A DNA stretch of 64,000 nt from Chitinophagaceae bacterium (GCA_024508725.1 JANINS010000001.1:427710-491709), one strand, 5' to 3'; counted from the first letter of the stretch, positions 36,446 to 46,120 are shown. Notes: generated by a model not told the origin, from the sequence alone. Translations and numbers: made by a program.

Positions 36446-36461
36446 GTAATAACTTTAGAAT

Positions 36462-36719
36462 ATGAAAACCAAGGTTATTAATATTGGAAACTCCAAAGGA
36501 ATAAGAATACCTAAAGCCATTTTGCAGCAAGCCCGACTGGAAGAAGAGGTGATTTTAGAGGTCAGTGATAATGGGCTGCTTGTAAAGCCAGAAAAGCAAA
36601 AACGTAAAACCAGGGAAGGCTGGGAACAGCAATTTAAGAAGGTACTTAAAGGAAAACAACAAGAAAACCTATGGAGTAATTTGTCAAATGACTTTGATAA
36701 AGATGAATGGACATGGTAG
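36462..36719 (+). CDS. MazE/AbrB-family antitoxin
   Basis: The 85-residue protein has an AbrB/MazE swapped-hairpin domain at the N-terminus (KVINIGNSKGIRIPKAILQQARL...VILEVSDNGLLVKP) and a charged C-terminal tail with Trp residues likely to contact the toxin. It neutralises the MazF-like partner, whose gene overlaps its last codons by 13 nt. A palindromic candidate operator precedes it. Confidence 0.88.
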   Translation: MKTKVINIGNSKGIRIPKAILQQARLEEEVILEVSDNGLLVKPEKQKRKTREGWEQQFKKVLKGKQQENLWSNLSNDFDKDEWTW

Positions 36720-37036
36720 TTAAAAGATTCGAAGTCTGGCTTATTAACCTTGACCCTACAGTAGGAAGCGAAATAAAAAAGAGCAGACCTTGCCTAATCG
36801 TTTCCCCGGAAGCTATCAATAAATATCTTGATACGGTTATTGCAGCTCCAATGACATCAACCATTAGAAATTATCCCACAAGAGTTGCCTGCATTTTTCA
36901 AAAGATAAAGGGTGAAATTGCTTTAGACCAAATAAGAACGGTTGACAAGAAAAGGCTAATAAAAAAACTTGGGCATATAGATACTGCCACCAATATTCTT
37001 GTTTCTGACCTGCTGCAGGAAATGTTTGAGTATTAA
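36707..37036 (+). CDS. MazF/PemK-family endoribonuclease toxin
   Basis: The 109-residue protein shows the MazF fold pattern: RFEVWLINLDPTVGSEIKKSRPCLIVSP at the N-terminus (with the conserved loop and RP), VIAAPMTS, and ALDQIRTVDKKRL. MazF toxins cut mRNA at short sequences. The start is the ATG at 36707 or 36713, both inside the antitoxin gene. A macro-domain gene follows after 12 nt. Confidence 0.9.
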   Translation: MDMVVKRFEVWLINLDPTVGSEIKKSRPCLIVSPEAINKYLDTVIAAPMTSTIRNYPTRVACIFQKIKGEIALDQIRTVDKKRLIKKLGHIDTATNILVSDLLQEMFEY

Positions 37037-37048
37037 TAAAAAGTTCCT

Positions 37049-37558
37049 ATGACCGTACAACTGATCCGGGGCGACATCACAAAAGTTGAAGCAGATGCCA
37101 TTGTAAATGCTGCAAACTCCTCATTATTAGGTGGTGGAGGTGTTGATGGCGCAATTCACAGAGCCGGTGGACCAAATATCCTGGAAGAATGCCGTGCAAT
37201 CGTTGCCAGGCAGGGCAAATGCAAAACCGGTGAAGCAGTGATCACTTCAGGTGGAAATTTACCGGCGAAATATGTGATCCATACGGTTGGGCCAGTTTGG
37301 AACGGAAATCCGAAAGAAGACGAACTGCTCGCCAATGCTTATATCAATTCATTAAAGCTGGCCATTGAACACGGAATAAAAACGATCGCTTTCCCAAACA
37401 TTAGTACCGGAATTTATCGATTTCCCAAAGAAAGAGCAGCAGAAATTGCCCTCGATGCAGTGCTGGATTTTCCTATGATTGGAGAAAAGCTCGACAAAGT
37501 TGTTTTTGTATGTTTCGATGAAGAGAACTTCAACATATATAATGAAATGCTGAAGTAA
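37049..37558 (+). CDS. Macro domain protein (ADP-ribose binding/hydrolysis)
   Basis: The 169-residue protein is a single macro domain of the MacroD/YmdB type: [22 protein letters not shown], then [25 protein letters not shown] and [13 protein letters not shown]. Such enzymes deacetylate O-acetyl-ADP-ribose or remove ADP-ribose from proteins. It follows the mazEF-like genes closely and is probably cotranscribed. A link to the toxin is possible but not shown. Confidence 0.9.
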   Translation: MTVQLIRGDITKVEADAIVNAANSSLLGGGGVDGAIHRAGGPNILEECRAIVARQGKCKTGEAVITSGGNLPAKYVIHTVGPVWNGNPKEDELLANAYINSLKLAIEHGIKTIAFPNISTGIYRFPKERAAEIALDAVLDFPMIGEKLDKVVFVCFDEENFNIYNEMLK

Positions 37559-37610
37559 CCTTTCAATTTTCAACAGCGAGTGCGAACGATTATCTTTGCT
37601 GCCCCTGTGC

Positions 37611-37763
37611 AGATTCCTCCTGCGTCGGAATGACAAACATGAGCAACGGTTTTGAGCTGATGTGTTTTTTCAGCTGAATTGTTTCCCTCAGCTTGTCATG
37701 CCGGGGAACGAGGCATCTCTTGAAAAACTTCAGTTGAAGTGAGTGACACAAGGGACGATGCCA
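37611..37763 (+). repeat. Composite repeat, copy A (two hairpins plus GTGACAC repeat)
   Basis: The ~150-nt unit contains hairpin ATTCC-9nt-GGAAT (37613-37631), hairpin ATGCC-9nt-GGCAT (37698-37716) and the GTGACAC repeat ending GGGACGATGCC (37734-37763). An inverted, divergent second copy lies at 56713-56866. It occupies the gap before aspS. Confidence 0.8.
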
Positions 37764-37797
37764 TTATTGCGAAAGCTTGCCCCATAAAAAAATTATC

Positions 37798-39624
37798 ATG
37801 TTCAGAACCAAAACCTGTGGCGAATTAAGAATTGCCAATGTAAATGAAGAAGTGACACTTGCCGGATGGGTGCAAACCGTTAGAAAATTTGGCGCCATTA
37901 CTTTCGTTGACCTGAGAGATCGTTACGGCATTACCCAGTTATTATTTGGAGAAGAATTGAATGCTTTGCTGGATGAAAATCCGCTGGGCCGTGAGTTTGT
38001 GTTGCAGGCTACGGGTAAAGTGAATGAGCGTAGCAATAAAAATCCGAATATTCCAACAGGCGATATTGAAATACTGATCTCCTCTTTTAAAGTATTGAAT
38101 AAATCCGTTACACCTCCATTCACTATACAAGATGATACAGATGGTGGTGACGATCTTAGAATGAAATATCGTTTTCTTGACTTACGCAGAAATGCCGTGA
38201 AGAAAAACCTGGAGCTGCGTTATGCTGTGAACCGTGCAGCCAGGAATTATTTGCATGAACAGGGCTTCATGGATATTGAAACGCCTTTCCTGATTAAATC
38301 CACTCCTGAAGGTGCAAGAGACTTTGTTGTTCCGTCGAGAATGAACCCGGGACAGTTTTATGCTTTGCCGCAATCGCCACAAACCTTTAAGCAATTGCTG
38401 ATGGTGAGTGGATATGATCGTTACTACCAGATCGTAAAATGCTTTAGAGACGAGGATCTGAGAGCTGACCGTCAGCCAGAGTTTACACAGATCGACTGTG
38501 AGATGGCGTTTGTTGAGCAGGAAGATATCCTGAACATGTTTGAGGGAATGGTGAAATCGATCTTCAAAGATGTAAAAGGTATTGATTACACCGATAAGGT
38601 TGAACGAATGACCTGGGAAGAAGCCATGTGGCAATATGGTAATGATAAGCCAGACATTCGTTTTGATATGAAGCTGGCAAACCTGAAGTTCCCGGCTCAT
38701 ACATTTCCTTCGAAAGAAAGTAAAGAGCAATTGATTGGTGGAGTTGATTTTAAAGTGTTTGATGAAGCCGAAACAGTGATCGCTGTTGCTATTCCTGGTG
38801 CAGCTGAATATTCAAGAAAGCAGACTGATGAGTTGACAGAATGGGTGAAACGTCCACAGATCGGCATGAAAGGATTGGTGTTCATCAAATGCAATTCTGA
38901 TGGAACTTATAAAAGCAGCGTTGATAAATTTTATGGCGAAGAAAAGCTGAAAGCCATTGCTGAATATGCGAATGCAAAACCAGGAGATCTTATTTTAATT
39001 GTTGCCGGTGCTGAAGAAAGAACGAGAAAAGCAGCGAGTGAATTAAGAATGGAAATGGCTGAAAGACTTGGGTTGAGGAAGAAAGATGAGTTCAAGTTGT
39101 TATGGGTGTTGGATTTCCCTTTGTTCGAATATGATGAAGAAGGCAATCGCTGGGTGGCAAGGCATCATCCGTTTACTTCTCCAAAACCAGAGCAGATTGA
39201 AACAATGATCAGCAATAATCCGGTGATCGAAAATGCAGCTGAGTACCTGAAACATCCTTACGCCAACATCAAAGCCAATGCTTATGATATGGTGTTGAAT
39301 GGAAATGAGATCGGAGGAGGATCGATCAGGATTTACCAAAGAGAATTGCAGGAAAAAATGTTTGCAGCTTTGGGTATGGATGAAGAAGAGCAGAAACACA
39401 AGTTCGGTTTCCTTTTAGGTGCTTTTGAATATGGTGCTCCTCCACATGGTGGAATTGCATTCGGTTTCGACAGGCTTTGTTCTATTCTTGGCGGCAGTGA
39501 AAGTATTCGTGACTTTATTGCATTTCCAAAGAATAATTCAGGAAGAGATGTGATGTTAGATGCTCCTGCAGCGATTGATGATAAGCAGTTTGAAGAGTTG
39601 CAGATAAAGCTGGATTTAAAATGA
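37798..39624 (+). CDS. aspS: Aspartyl-tRNA synthetase
   Basis: Class II aspartyl-tRNA synthetase of 608 residues. It has the N-terminal OB fold ([24 protein letters not shown]), motif 2 ([18 protein letters not shown]), the bacterial GAD insertion (about 290-430) and motif 3 (GIAFGFDRL). I use the ATG at 37798; an in-frame ATG seven codons upstream lies close to repeat DNA. It supplies Asp-tRNA; the possibility of tRNA-Asn mischarging is not decidable. Confidence 0.95.
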   Translation: MFRTKTCGELRIANVNEEVTLAGWVQTVRKFGAITFVDLRDRYGITQLLFGEELNALLDENPLGREFVLQATGKVNERSNKNPNIPTGDIEILISSFKVLNKSVTPPFTIQDDTDGGDDLRMKYRFLDLRRNAVKKNLELRYAVNRAARNYLHEQGFMDIETPFLIKSTPEGARDFVVPSRMNPGQFYALPQSPQTFKQLLMVSGYDRYYQIVKCFRDEDLRADRQPEFTQIDCEMAFVEQEDILNMFEGMVKSIFKDVKGIDYTDKVERMTWEEAMWQYGNDKPDIRFDMKLANLKFPAHTFPSKESKEQLIGGVDFKVFDEAETVIAVAIPGAAEYSRKQTDELTEWVKRPQIGMKGLVFIKCNSDGTYKSSVDKFYGEEKLKAIAEYANAKPGDLILIVAGAEERTRKAASELRMEMAERLGLRKKDEFKLLWVLDFPLFEYDEEGNRWVARHHPFTSPKPEQIETMISNNPVIENAAEYLKHPYANIKANAYDMVLNGNEIGGGSIRIYQRELQEKMFAALGMDEEEQKHKFGFLLGAFEYGAPPHGGIAFGFDRLCSILGGSESIRDFIAFPKNNSGRDVMLDAPAAIDDKQFEELQIKLDLK

Positions 39625-39658
39625 GGGATTTAGTAACTTCATAGAAATAAATGAAGCG

Positions 39659-39874
39659 ATGGGAGGTTCTGCTTTAAAAGACAAAATTCATCAACTTGTT
39701 GAAAGCAGTGATGAAGAAATGCTGGAAAGTGTTTACCAATTATTACAGCAAACAGAATATACCGATGAGTTTAAGAATATTCTGAACGAAGAATATGCAG
39801 ATTACCAAACCAATAAACAGGTGATCAGCAATGCTGAAATGGATGCACTCATAAAGGAAGTTTTGAAAAAGTAA
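39659..39874 (+). CDS. Antitoxin-like small protein of a ParE module
   Basis: A 71-residue acidic helical protein (LKDKIHQLVESSDEEMLESVYQLLQ) with a C-terminal tail ISNAEMDALIKEVLKK ends 2 nt before a ParE/RelE-like toxin gene. Such proteins are common upstream of ParE toxins in Bacteroidota, although I cannot name the family. Because the toxin frame carries a stop codon, this antitoxin may be a relic. Confidence 0.6.
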   Translation: MGGSALKDKIHQLVESSDEEMLESVYQLLQQTEYTDEFKNILNEEYADYQTNKQVISNAEMDALIKEVLKK

Positions 39875-39876
39875 TA

Positions 39877-40182
39877 ATGACTTACAGTATTTCTTTTCGA
39901 AAGAAAGCTTCCGTAGAATATCTCCACTCTCTTATCTGGTATGAAGAAAGAAGTCTACAGGCTGCAAACCACTTCGTACACGCTGTAAAAGAAGCTTTAG
40001 ACAGGGTTGCGATCAATCCTCATCAATTCAGAAATACTTATCAGCATTTTTATGAGATCGGTTTGAAGCGCTATCCTTTTGCAATAATCTAGTTTATCGA
40101 TGAAGATGAACATCGAATTGTAGTTGTAAGCATCTTTCATTACAAAAGAAACCCAAGAAAAAAATTCAGAGATAACGAATAG
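39877..40182 (+). pseudogene. ParE/RelE-family toxin interrupted by an in-frame TAG
   Basis: The frame encodes MTYSISFRKKASVEYLHSL...RYPFAII, then TAG at 40090-40092, and then continues FIDEDEHRIVVVSIFHYKRNP to a second stop at 40180. The joined product would be 101 residues with the normal ParE ending (YAII-Y-FIDE... SIFHxxRNP). The stop sits where family members usually have tyrosine, a one-base change from TAT or TAC. The truncated 71-residue product lacks the last strands and is probably inactive. Confidence 0.8.
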
Positions 40183-40183
40183 A

Positions 40184-40663
40184 ATGATCCCCATCCAAAC
40201 TACATATCTCAAACCCAGAAGTGGTTTTATGCTTATCGGCTTATTGCCTTTGGGTGTATTGATCTACGTGATGATGAATACAAACGGAGACGATAAGCAG
40301 TTAATGCTTGTCTTTTCTTTGATCTCACTTATTCCGCTTGGCATGTTTTTCTTTCATGCGAAAAGTTATGTGATGATCGATAATGACGGCATCACGCATA
40401 AAACACCTTTTCGCCAGCGAACGATAGGCTGGAACGAGGTTACACGCTCTTATTTTAAGATCAGGCATACAGGTAAATCAAGCCAACGGCTCTGGTATTT
40501 TGAAAATGTTGTTGGTAAAGGATTATCATTTACAACAGGTCTTTATTCAAGGAAATCTTTAAGAGCTGTTGCCGAAGCATTGGTAACTAAACGTCCTCAG
40601 GCAGAAATTGATCAAAAGATCAGGAATATAGCAGAAGGAAATTTTCCCTGGTACATATTTTAA
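40184..40663 (+). CDS. Small membrane protein with PH-like domain, unknown function
   Basis: The 159-residue protein has two helices near the N-terminus (about 14-31 and 40-56). A C-terminal part follows with AKSYVMIDNDGITHKTPFRQRTIGWNEVTR, resembling the bacterial PH-like domain found after paired helices. The start is 2 nt after the second stop of the broken toxin. It lies in one run with the next membrane protein (2-nt gap); the function is unknown. Confidence 0.6.
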   Translation: MIPIQTTYLKPRSGFMLIGLLPLGVLIYVMMNTNGDDKQLMLVFSLISLIPLGMFFFHAKSYVMIDNDGITHKTPFRQRTIGWNEVTRSYFKIRHTGKSSQRLWYFENVVGKGLSFTTGLYSRKSLRAVAEALVTKRPQAEIDQKIRNIAEGNFPWYIF

Positions 40664-40665
40664 TT

Positions 40666-41187
40666 ATGAAGCAACATCGTTTTTACAGGATCATCAACAT
40701 GATCGTTCTTCCATTAGCTGCATACATAGGTGTGAATGTTTTACTGTCGATCTTTGCTTCACTCACTAATCCACTGTTGTTATTATTTTCATTCATTACT
40801 GCGTGTATTCCGCTATATGCTTTTACTGCCAACTATTTTTACAACAGAAGCATCAAACTGCAGCAACCCAGCAAGCCTTCTCTTAAAGATTTCATTAAGG
40901 TGAATGCTTATGTATGTATTATTCTTTCCGTTGTAATGTTTTTAGCGGGCTTAATGGCCATTACAGCATTAACCAATTCTTCCATACAAGCTGAAATGTT
41001 CAAAAAAATGCAGGAATCTTCTTTCATCCCTATTGTAAAAGCCCAAGTGTTACAATTTTTAAAAATCATTGTGTATTTCTTTCTGCCTTTCAGCATTCTT
41101 CTTTTGATCCACATCATCATAACATTAAGACTTGTAAAAAGATACGATCACTTCTTCACCAACCAGCGAAACAACAGTTCAGAATAG
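40666..41187 (+). CDS. Multi-pass membrane protein of unknown function
   Basis: The 173-residue protein has four hydrophobic segments (about 10-29, 33-57, 79-100, 128-150) and basic loops. I recognise no family. It is tightly linked to the preceding PH-like membrane gene and lies 25 nt upstream of rarA. Confidence 0.55.
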   Translation: MKQHRFYRIINMIVLPLAAYIGVNVLLSIFASLTNPLLLLFSFITACIPLYAFTANYFYNRSIKLQQPSKPSLKDFIKVNAYVCIILSVVMFLAGLMAITALTNSSIQAEMFKKMQESSFIPIVKAQVLQFLKIIVYFFLPFSILLLIHIIITLRLVKRYDHFFTNQRNNSSE

Positions 41188-41212
41188 TTGCAAATCGGTT
41201 TAACTTGCCTCC

Positions 41213-42472
41213 ATGTCAGCACCACTTGCAGAACGAATGCGGCCAACAAGTTTGGATGAATTGGTTGGACAGGAACACCTCACCGGCAAAGGCAGTATCT
41301 TAAGAACGGCTATCGAAAATGGCAACATTCCTTCAATGATCCTTTGGGGACCTCCGGGAACAGGAAAGACAACGATTGCCAATATTATTGCGCATACATT
41401 AAACGTCCCATATTTTCAACTTAGTGCGATCAGCAGTGGCGTAAAAGATGTAAGAGAGGTTATTGAACAGGCAAAACAACAAAGCAGTGCAATACTTTTT
41501 ATCGATGAGATCCATCGTTTTAATAAAGGCCAGCAAGATGCATTGCTTGGTGCGGTAGAAAAAGGAACCATCACACTCATCGGTGCTACAACTGAAAATC
41601 CATCTTTCGAAGTAAACTCGGCTTTACTCAGCCGTAGCCAGGTATATGTATTGAAAGCTTTGGATGAAAATGCATTAACCAAACTTCTTCGACAGGCAAT
41701 TGAAAAAGATGAACTGCTTCAGCAATATAAGATCGATCTTAAAGAAACGTCAGCACTCATCAACATCAGCGGAGGCGATGCAAGAAAATTGTTGAACCTG
41801 TTAGAACTTGTGATCACTGCTACCAACAAGAAAGAAGTGGTGATCACTAATGATTATGTGATGAATGTTGCCCAAAAAAGAATTGCGCTCTACGATAAAC
41901 AGGGTGAGCAACATTATGATATCATCTCGGCATTTATCAAAAGCATGAGAGGCAGTGATCCCAATGGTGCTGTGTATTGGCTGGCGAGAATGATCGAAGG
42001 TGGTGAAGATGTAAAGTTCATTGCTCGTCGCATGGTAATATTTGCAAGTGAAGATGTGGGCAATGCCAATCCAAATGCACTGTTACTTGCCAATGCAACT
42101 TTCGATGCGGTGAACAAGATCGGTTATCCCGAGTCTCGCATCATTCTTTCTCAATGTGCTACTTACCTTGCTTCCTCAGCAAAAAGCAATGCCAGCTATA
42201 TGGCAATTGGTGAAGCGATCGCAGCAGTCAATAAACATGGAGATCTCCCTGTGCCATTGCACATTCGCAATGCACCAACCAAACTCATGAAAGACCTCAA
42301 CTATGGTAAAGACTATAAATATTCTCACCAGGGAGAAGGCAATTTTCTTGAGCAGGAATATCTGCCCGAAAAAATAATAGGAACTAAGTTCTACGATCCG
42401 GGAAACAATGCAAGAGAAAATGAATTACGCCGCTTTTTAAAAGATCGCTGGAAAGACAAGTACGGATATTAG
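41213..42472 (+). CDS. rarA: Replication-associated recombination protein A (AAA+ ATPase)
   Basis: RarA/MgsA acts at stalled replication forks. The 419-residue protein has Walker A GPPGTGKT (residues 46-53), Walker [17 protein letters not shown], sensor 1 [18 protein letters not shown], and the C-terminal tetramerisation part ([21 protein letters not shown], and [20 protein letters not shown]). Length is normal. Confidence 0.95.
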   Translation: MSAPLAERMRPTSLDELVGQEHLTGKGSILRTAIENGNIPSMILWGPPGTGKTTIANIIAHTLNVPYFQLSAISSGVKDVREVIEQAKQQSSAILFIDEIHRFNKGQQDALLGAVEKGTITLIGATTENPSFEVNSALLSRSQVYVLKALDENALTKLLRQAIEKDELLQQYKIDLKETSALINISGGDARKLLNLLELVITATNKKEVVITNDYVMNVAQKRIALYDKQGEQHYDIISAFIKSMRGSDPNGAVYWLARMIEGGEDVKFIARRMVIFASEDVGNANPNALLLANATFDAVNKIGYPESRIILSQCATYLASSAKSNASYMAIGEAIAAVNKHGDLPVPLHIRNAPTKLMKDLNYGKDYKYSHQGEGNFLEQEYLPEKIIGTKFYDPGNNARENELRRFLKDRWKDKYGY

Positions 42473-42503
42473 TTAGCCGGCACCTTGTCTCCGGTTGATC
42501 TTT

Positions 42504-42558
42504 TCTTGCGCCTGTCCGACGAAGCTTGAGTGAAGGCGGATCGCACTCTTATACTCAT
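42504..42558 (-). repeat. Degenerate dispersed-repeat fragment
   Basis: GATCGCACTCTTATAC resembles an eroded reverse copy of the ACAAGTG repeat and is preceded by GTCCGACGAAGC...GAAGGCGGA. That segment recurs in variant form at about 63510-63540. Confidence 0.45.
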
Positions 42559-42573
42559 GAAACTATCCTGAAC

Positions 42574-43611
42574 TTATTTCCCCACCACTTTATACATCAC
42601 CAGGTAAGTAGGAAAGTGATCACTATAACCACCACGATAAGTGTTTCCATCCCACGTTCTCATAGGATAACCTTTATAGCGACCGGAGTTCTCCATCATG
42701 AACTCTTTATTAAAGATGAATTGCTTTGAAAAATACCATCCGGTCTGGTCTTTATTCAACCACGGATAAGAGATCATGATCTGGTCGAATAAATTCCAGT
42801 TATCCTGGTAAGCCAGTGTGCCGATTCCATTCTTATACAACTCAACCCATGGATTGAACAAACCACCTTCACGTACATCTCTTGCTTTGCCTTTTGCTTT
42901 CAACACCTCAGTTACACTTGGACTAACAGGATCATCATTCAAATCACCCATGATCACCACTTTCTGGTATCCGTCTGCTTTAGCAATAGAGTCCATATGA
43001 TTTTTTGCAACCGTTGCTGCTGCAGCTCTTGCCGGTGCACTTCTTTCTTCACCACCTCTTCTCGATGGCCAGTGATTCACATACACATGAATGGTTTCCC
43101 CATCCAACTGGCCTTTCACCCAAAGAATATCCCTGGTGAAATAAGCATCTTTACTTCCACCCGGTAACTGAACAAACAATTTATCAGAAGCTTCTACCTT
43201 GAAATATTTGGGATTATAAAGAAGACCCACATCAACTCCTCTTGCATCTTTAGAATCGTAGTGAACGTATTTATATCCTCTCTTCTTCAGCAAAGGATGA
43301 TTCACCAGGTCATTCAATACAGTATCATTCTCTATTTCAGAAACACCCAGTATCGCAGGTCCGTCAGCACTTACATCGGTTCCCATTTGTGCGATAACGC
43401 TGGCAAGCTTACCTACCTTGTCCCAGTATATAGCACTATTGTAGTTCTTAGCGCCACCCGGCAAAAATTCTTCGTCGTCTACAATGGGATTATTGATCGT
43501 ATCGTAGAAGTTCTCCAGGTTATAAAAACCAATGATCGAAACTCTAACACTCTTCTGACCAAAACCTAAAAAAGGAACTAAAAACAATGCAGCAAGCAAA
43601 ATCTTTCTCAT
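42574..43611 (-). CDS. Exported endonuclease/exonuclease/phosphatase family protein
   Basis: The 345-residue protein has a signal peptide (MRKILLAALFLVPFLGFG) and an EEP fold: FYNLENFYD, GVSEIEN (metal-binding glutamate), VYVNHWPSR, VIMGDLNDDP and YSDHFP with the catalytic aspartate-histidine. It probably hydrolyses a phosphodiester outside the cytoplasm, for example extracellular DNA; the substrate is inferred from family only. Confidence 0.88.
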   Translation of the reverse strand: MRKILLAALFLVPFLGFGQKSVRVSIIGFYNLENFYDTINNPIVDDEEFLPGGAKNYNSAIYWDKVGKLASVIAQMGTDVSADGPAILGVSEIENDTVLNDLVNHPLLKKRGYKYVHYDSKDARGVDVGLLYNPKYFKVEASDKLFVQLPGGSKDAYFTRDILWVKGQLDGETIHVYVNHWPSRRGGEERSAPARAAAATVAKNHMDSIAKADGYQKVVIMGDLNDDPVSPSVTEVLKAKGKARDVREGGLFNPWVELYKNGIGTLAYQDNWNLFDQIMISYPWLNKDQTGWYFSKQFIFNKEFMMENSGRYKGYPMRTWDGNTYRGGYSDHFPTYLVMYKVVGK

Positions 43612-43927
43612 CGGGGATTATTTCGGTTGCAAACTTACGTTGGGTACATTGTACTTCAACTGTTTAATCGGTTAAATTACCGTTAGAAGCGTATGTTTAA
43701 ACAAGCCCGTTCTTTAAAACGGTCTACTTGTGCCAAAACAGCTTACCAGACTGATTTACAGCCGAAACACCTCTTAAAAAATAAATTTTGCCGCCAGATT
43801 TATTTGTTATCTTCGGTAAGTCCAATGTTACAGTTCTTCCATTTCTCATAAGCGTTCCTCGTAAATGGGTTTTTTGGCTGTTCTGTTTTTGTCATTGGTT
43901 TATTATTCACTTAATTTTTTTAAAGAC
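43612..43927. other. Divergent intergenic region with long leader of the RRM gene
   Basis: The 316-nt gap has no gene. TTTTG (43786-43790) and TATCTTCG (43808-43815), 17 nt apart, approximate the Flavobacterium-type promoter TTG-N17-23-TAnnTTTG. They would give a leader of about 105 nt rich in T and GTTTTT stretches before the RRM gene; such leaders are common for cold-induced RNA-binding proteins. No strong secondary structure is obvious by eye. Confidence 0.4.
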
Positions 43928-44317
43928 ATGAACATTTACGTAGGAAACCTGAACTGGGGCATGACCAGTGATGACCTGTACAACATGTTTGCTCCTTACG
44001 GAGAAGTTGCATCTGCAAAGATCGTTACCGACAAATTCAACAACAATCGTAGCAAAGGCTTTGGTTTTGTTGAAATGAGCGATGACGAAGCTGCAAGAAC
44101 AGCTATCGCCGCATTGAACGAAACTGACGTACAAGGCCGTAAGCTGGTTGTGAATGAGTCTGCTCCACGTCCTGAAGGACAAGGTGGTGGTGGTGGATTC
44201 AAGAAGAAAAGCTTCGGTGGTGGTGGAGGTGGTGGCTACAACCGTGGTGGCGGTGGTGGTGGCTACAATCGCAACCGTGGCGAAGGTGGTGGCGGTGGTG
44301 GATACAACCGTTACTAA
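43928..44317 (+). CDS. Single-RRM RNA-binding protein with glycine-rich tail
   Basis: The 129-residue protein has one RNA-recognition motif: RNP2 IYVGNL (residues 3-8) and RNP1 KGFGFVEM (43-50). A tail after about residue 85 consists of glycine runs interrupted by YNR and FKKKSF. Start at 43928; the upstream in-frame extension is implausible. Similar proteins in cyanobacteria and Bacteroidota are cold- or stress-induced RNA chaperones. A terminator follows. Confidence 0.92.
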   Translation: MNIYVGNLNWGMTSDDLYNMFAPYGEVASAKIVTDKFNNNRSKGFGFVEMSDDEAARTAIAALNETDVQGRKLVVNESAPRPEGQGGGGGFKKKSFGGGGGGGYNRGGGGGGYNRNRGEGGGGGGYNRY

Positions 44318-44340
44318 TTTCTGCTTCAGCACTAAGAAAT

Positions 44341-44373
44341 GGAAGTCTCGCAATGTTTTGCGGGACTTTTTTA
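44341..44373 (+). terminator. Rho-independent terminator
   Basis: AAGTCTCGCAA-TGTT-TTGCGGGACTT followed by TTTT, after the RRM gene; one T-G pair in the stem. Confidence 0.88.
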
Positions 44374-44383
44374 ATTTTAAGCC

Positions 44384-45259
44384 ATGACTAACTTATCTGT
44401 ACCTGTTGCAGGCTGTATGAGATGGGGTAAATGGGGAGCCAATTTTGCCACTGAAGATTATCGCAAAATAATAGACGATTGTTTAGAGAATGGTATCACC
44501 TCATTCGATCATGCTGATATCTATGGAGACTATAGCACAGAAGCAGAATTTGGAGAAGTGCTAAAGCAACGATCCTCGATCAGGAGCCAGGTACAACTCA
44601 TTACGAAATGCGGGATTCAGCTCACCACCAATCCAAGGCAGGAGTATCTCATTAAATCGTATAATACTTCTCGGGATCACATCATTGCATCAGTAGAATA
44701 TTCACTCAGGGCTTTGGGAACTGATTATGTTGATGTATTGCTGATCCATCGTCCTGATCCTCTTATGAACCCTATAGAGGTTGCAGATGCAGTAGATCAT
44801 TTAAAAAGACAGGGAAAAGTGTTGCAGTTTGGTGTGTCTAATTTTTTGCCGCATCATACAGACCTGTTGAGAAAGTATATACAAATTGATTACAACCAGT
44901 TAGAGATATCCATACTCAACCATTTTCCTTTTACCAACGGAGTTTTGGATCATTGTTTATTGCATGGAATAAAACCAATGGCATGGGCACCTTTGGGTGG
45001 TGGCATTATGAATGACGACAGCCATCCCAGATATAGAAGTATTATCGCTACGGCAACAGCCCTCGCTGAAAAATACAATACGGGTGTGAACCAGGTTTTT
45101 ATTGCTTACCTGCTAAAACATCCTTCAGGAATTATTCCTGTGCTGGGCACTACGAAAATCGAACGGTTACAACAAGCCCGTGAAGCAGTGAATGTTGATC
45201 TTTCAAGAGAAGACTGGTTCAAATTGTATATCGCTTCTACGGGTGAAGATGTTGCTTAG
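44384..45259 (+). CDS. Aldo/keto reductase (YdhF-like)
   Basis: The 291-residue protein follows the aldo/keto reductase barrel: GITSFDHADIYGDYSTEAEFG (with Asp and Tyr of the catalytic tetrad), LITKCGI (Lys), VLLIHRPDPL (His region) and FGVSNFLPHH. It ends with the NADPH-binding segment IIPVLGTTKIERL. It would reduce carbonyl compounds with NADPH; the substrate is unknown. Confidence 0.9.
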   Translation: MTNLSVPVAGCMRWGKWGANFATEDYRKIIDDCLENGITSFDHADIYGDYSTEAEFGEVLKQRSSIRSQVQLITKCGIQLTTNPRQEYLIKSYNTSRDHIIASVEYSLRALGTDYVDVLLIHRPDPLMNPIEVADAVDHLKRQGKVLQFGVSNFLPHHTDLLRKYIQIDYNQLEISILNHFPFTNGVLDHCLLHGIKPMAWAPLGGGIMNDDSHPRYRSIIATATALAEKYNTGVNQVFIAYLLKHPSGIIPVLGTTKIERLQQAREAVNVDLSREDWFKLYIASTGEDVA

Positions 45260-45270
45260 CGATCCATCAG

Positions 45271-45296
45271 TATAAGTGTGCGACGCAACTAAAGCT
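45271..45296 (+). repeat. ACAAGTG-GCGACGC dispersed repeat with extended arm
   Basis: Forward copy (TATAAGTGTGCGACGCAACT) with the AAAGCTACATAGCAGCA extension, shared with the copies at 26122-26166 and 62294-62318. Confidence 0.75.
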
Positions 45297-45329
45297 ACAT
45301 AGCAGCATTGAACGATGACTACCCAAAAA

Positions 45330-46118
45330 CTACTTCCAGCTAACAAGAGATGTAAGCGGATGACGGAGTCCACGATACTGCATCATATCAACCTTTACGC
45401 TACCAACGCTGATCGGGCTTTCTATTCTCAGCGGAATATGATTCGCATCGTCTGACACCCAAACGGTCATCTTTTCACCACCTTCGAATATCGTTCCTTT
45501 TACCAGCAAAGGTTTAAACTTGATCGCTTTAAACTTACCGTATTTGGTCTTCACGGTTTCCTTGCCTAAATAACGGAGATATAAGTGATATACTTCGTTA
45601 TCGAGGAACATGTCAAAAGGTATCTTGTCGTTCTCTTTGTACTTATTGAAGTCGATATTTCTTGCGTAATAAATAGAGCTGAGTACATCCTGTATACAAT
45701 TGGGAACTTTGTAAACACCTTCAGTGGTAATAGCTGTATTTGTTTGCTGGTTAAAGGTGATGTTCTCATATTTTTTGTACCCACCTTCATCAACATTACG
45801 TACAAACTTTAATGGCTGCAGGTTGGTGGTATCGATATAAGTCTCATACTTATCTCTCACCTTGAAAATCCAGTCGTAACTCGAGTTGGATTTACCTTCA
45901 CCAACAATATGATATACGGGTTTATTATTTAACCGCTCCTGTGTAGTGGAGAAAGTTGCTGTTCCTGCATTTACATATAAACCCACCACACTGTAAAAAA
46001 CGGTGAAGGTGATGTTCTCTCCACTTTGAAAACTGGTGTTCCTGATGCCGCAAAAGTCATCACCGGCTTTCAGGGTTACTGCACTGAATAAGAGTAATAG
46101 TGTAATAATTTTTTTCAC
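45330..46118 (-). CDS. DUF3108-family exported protein
   Basis: The 262-residue protein has a signal peptide (ending TLKAG) and the DUF3108 pattern: FQSGENITFTVFYSVVGLYVNAGTATF, YHIVGEGKSNSSYDWIFKVRDKYETYID and VWVSDDANHIPLRIE. These are periplasmic beta-rich proteins without an assigned reaction. It lies 2 nt downstream of the flippase-like gene, probably in one transcript. Confidence 0.78.
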   Translation of the reverse strand: MKKIITLLLLFSAVTLKAGDDFCGIRNTSFQSGENITFTVFYSVVGLYVNAGTATFSTTQERLNNKPVYHIVGEGKSNSSYDWIFKVRDKYETYIDTTNLQPLKFVRNVDEGGYKKYENITFNQQTNTAITTEGVYKVPNCIQDVLSSIYYARNIDFNKYKENDKIPFDMFLDNEVYHLYLRYLGKETVKTKYGKFKAIKFKPLLVKGTIFEGGEKMTVWVSDDANHIPLRIESPISVGSVKVDMMQYRGLRHPLTSLVSWK

Positions 46119-46120
46119 GT

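Noticed and set aside
37352..37636. Minus-strand frame across the end of the macro gene into copy A of the composite repeat
   Set aside because: Its N-terminus is repeat DNA and the remainder is antisense to the macro domain; no family resemblance.
38182..39399. Minus-strand frames opposite aspS
   Set aside because: They mirror a strongly conserved aspartyl-tRNA synthetase; no recognisable protein features.
43907..44387. Overlapping frames opposite and alongside the RRM gene
   Set aside because: They are caused by the GGT-rich tail of the RRM protein; Val/Thr runs and low complexity mark them as shadows.
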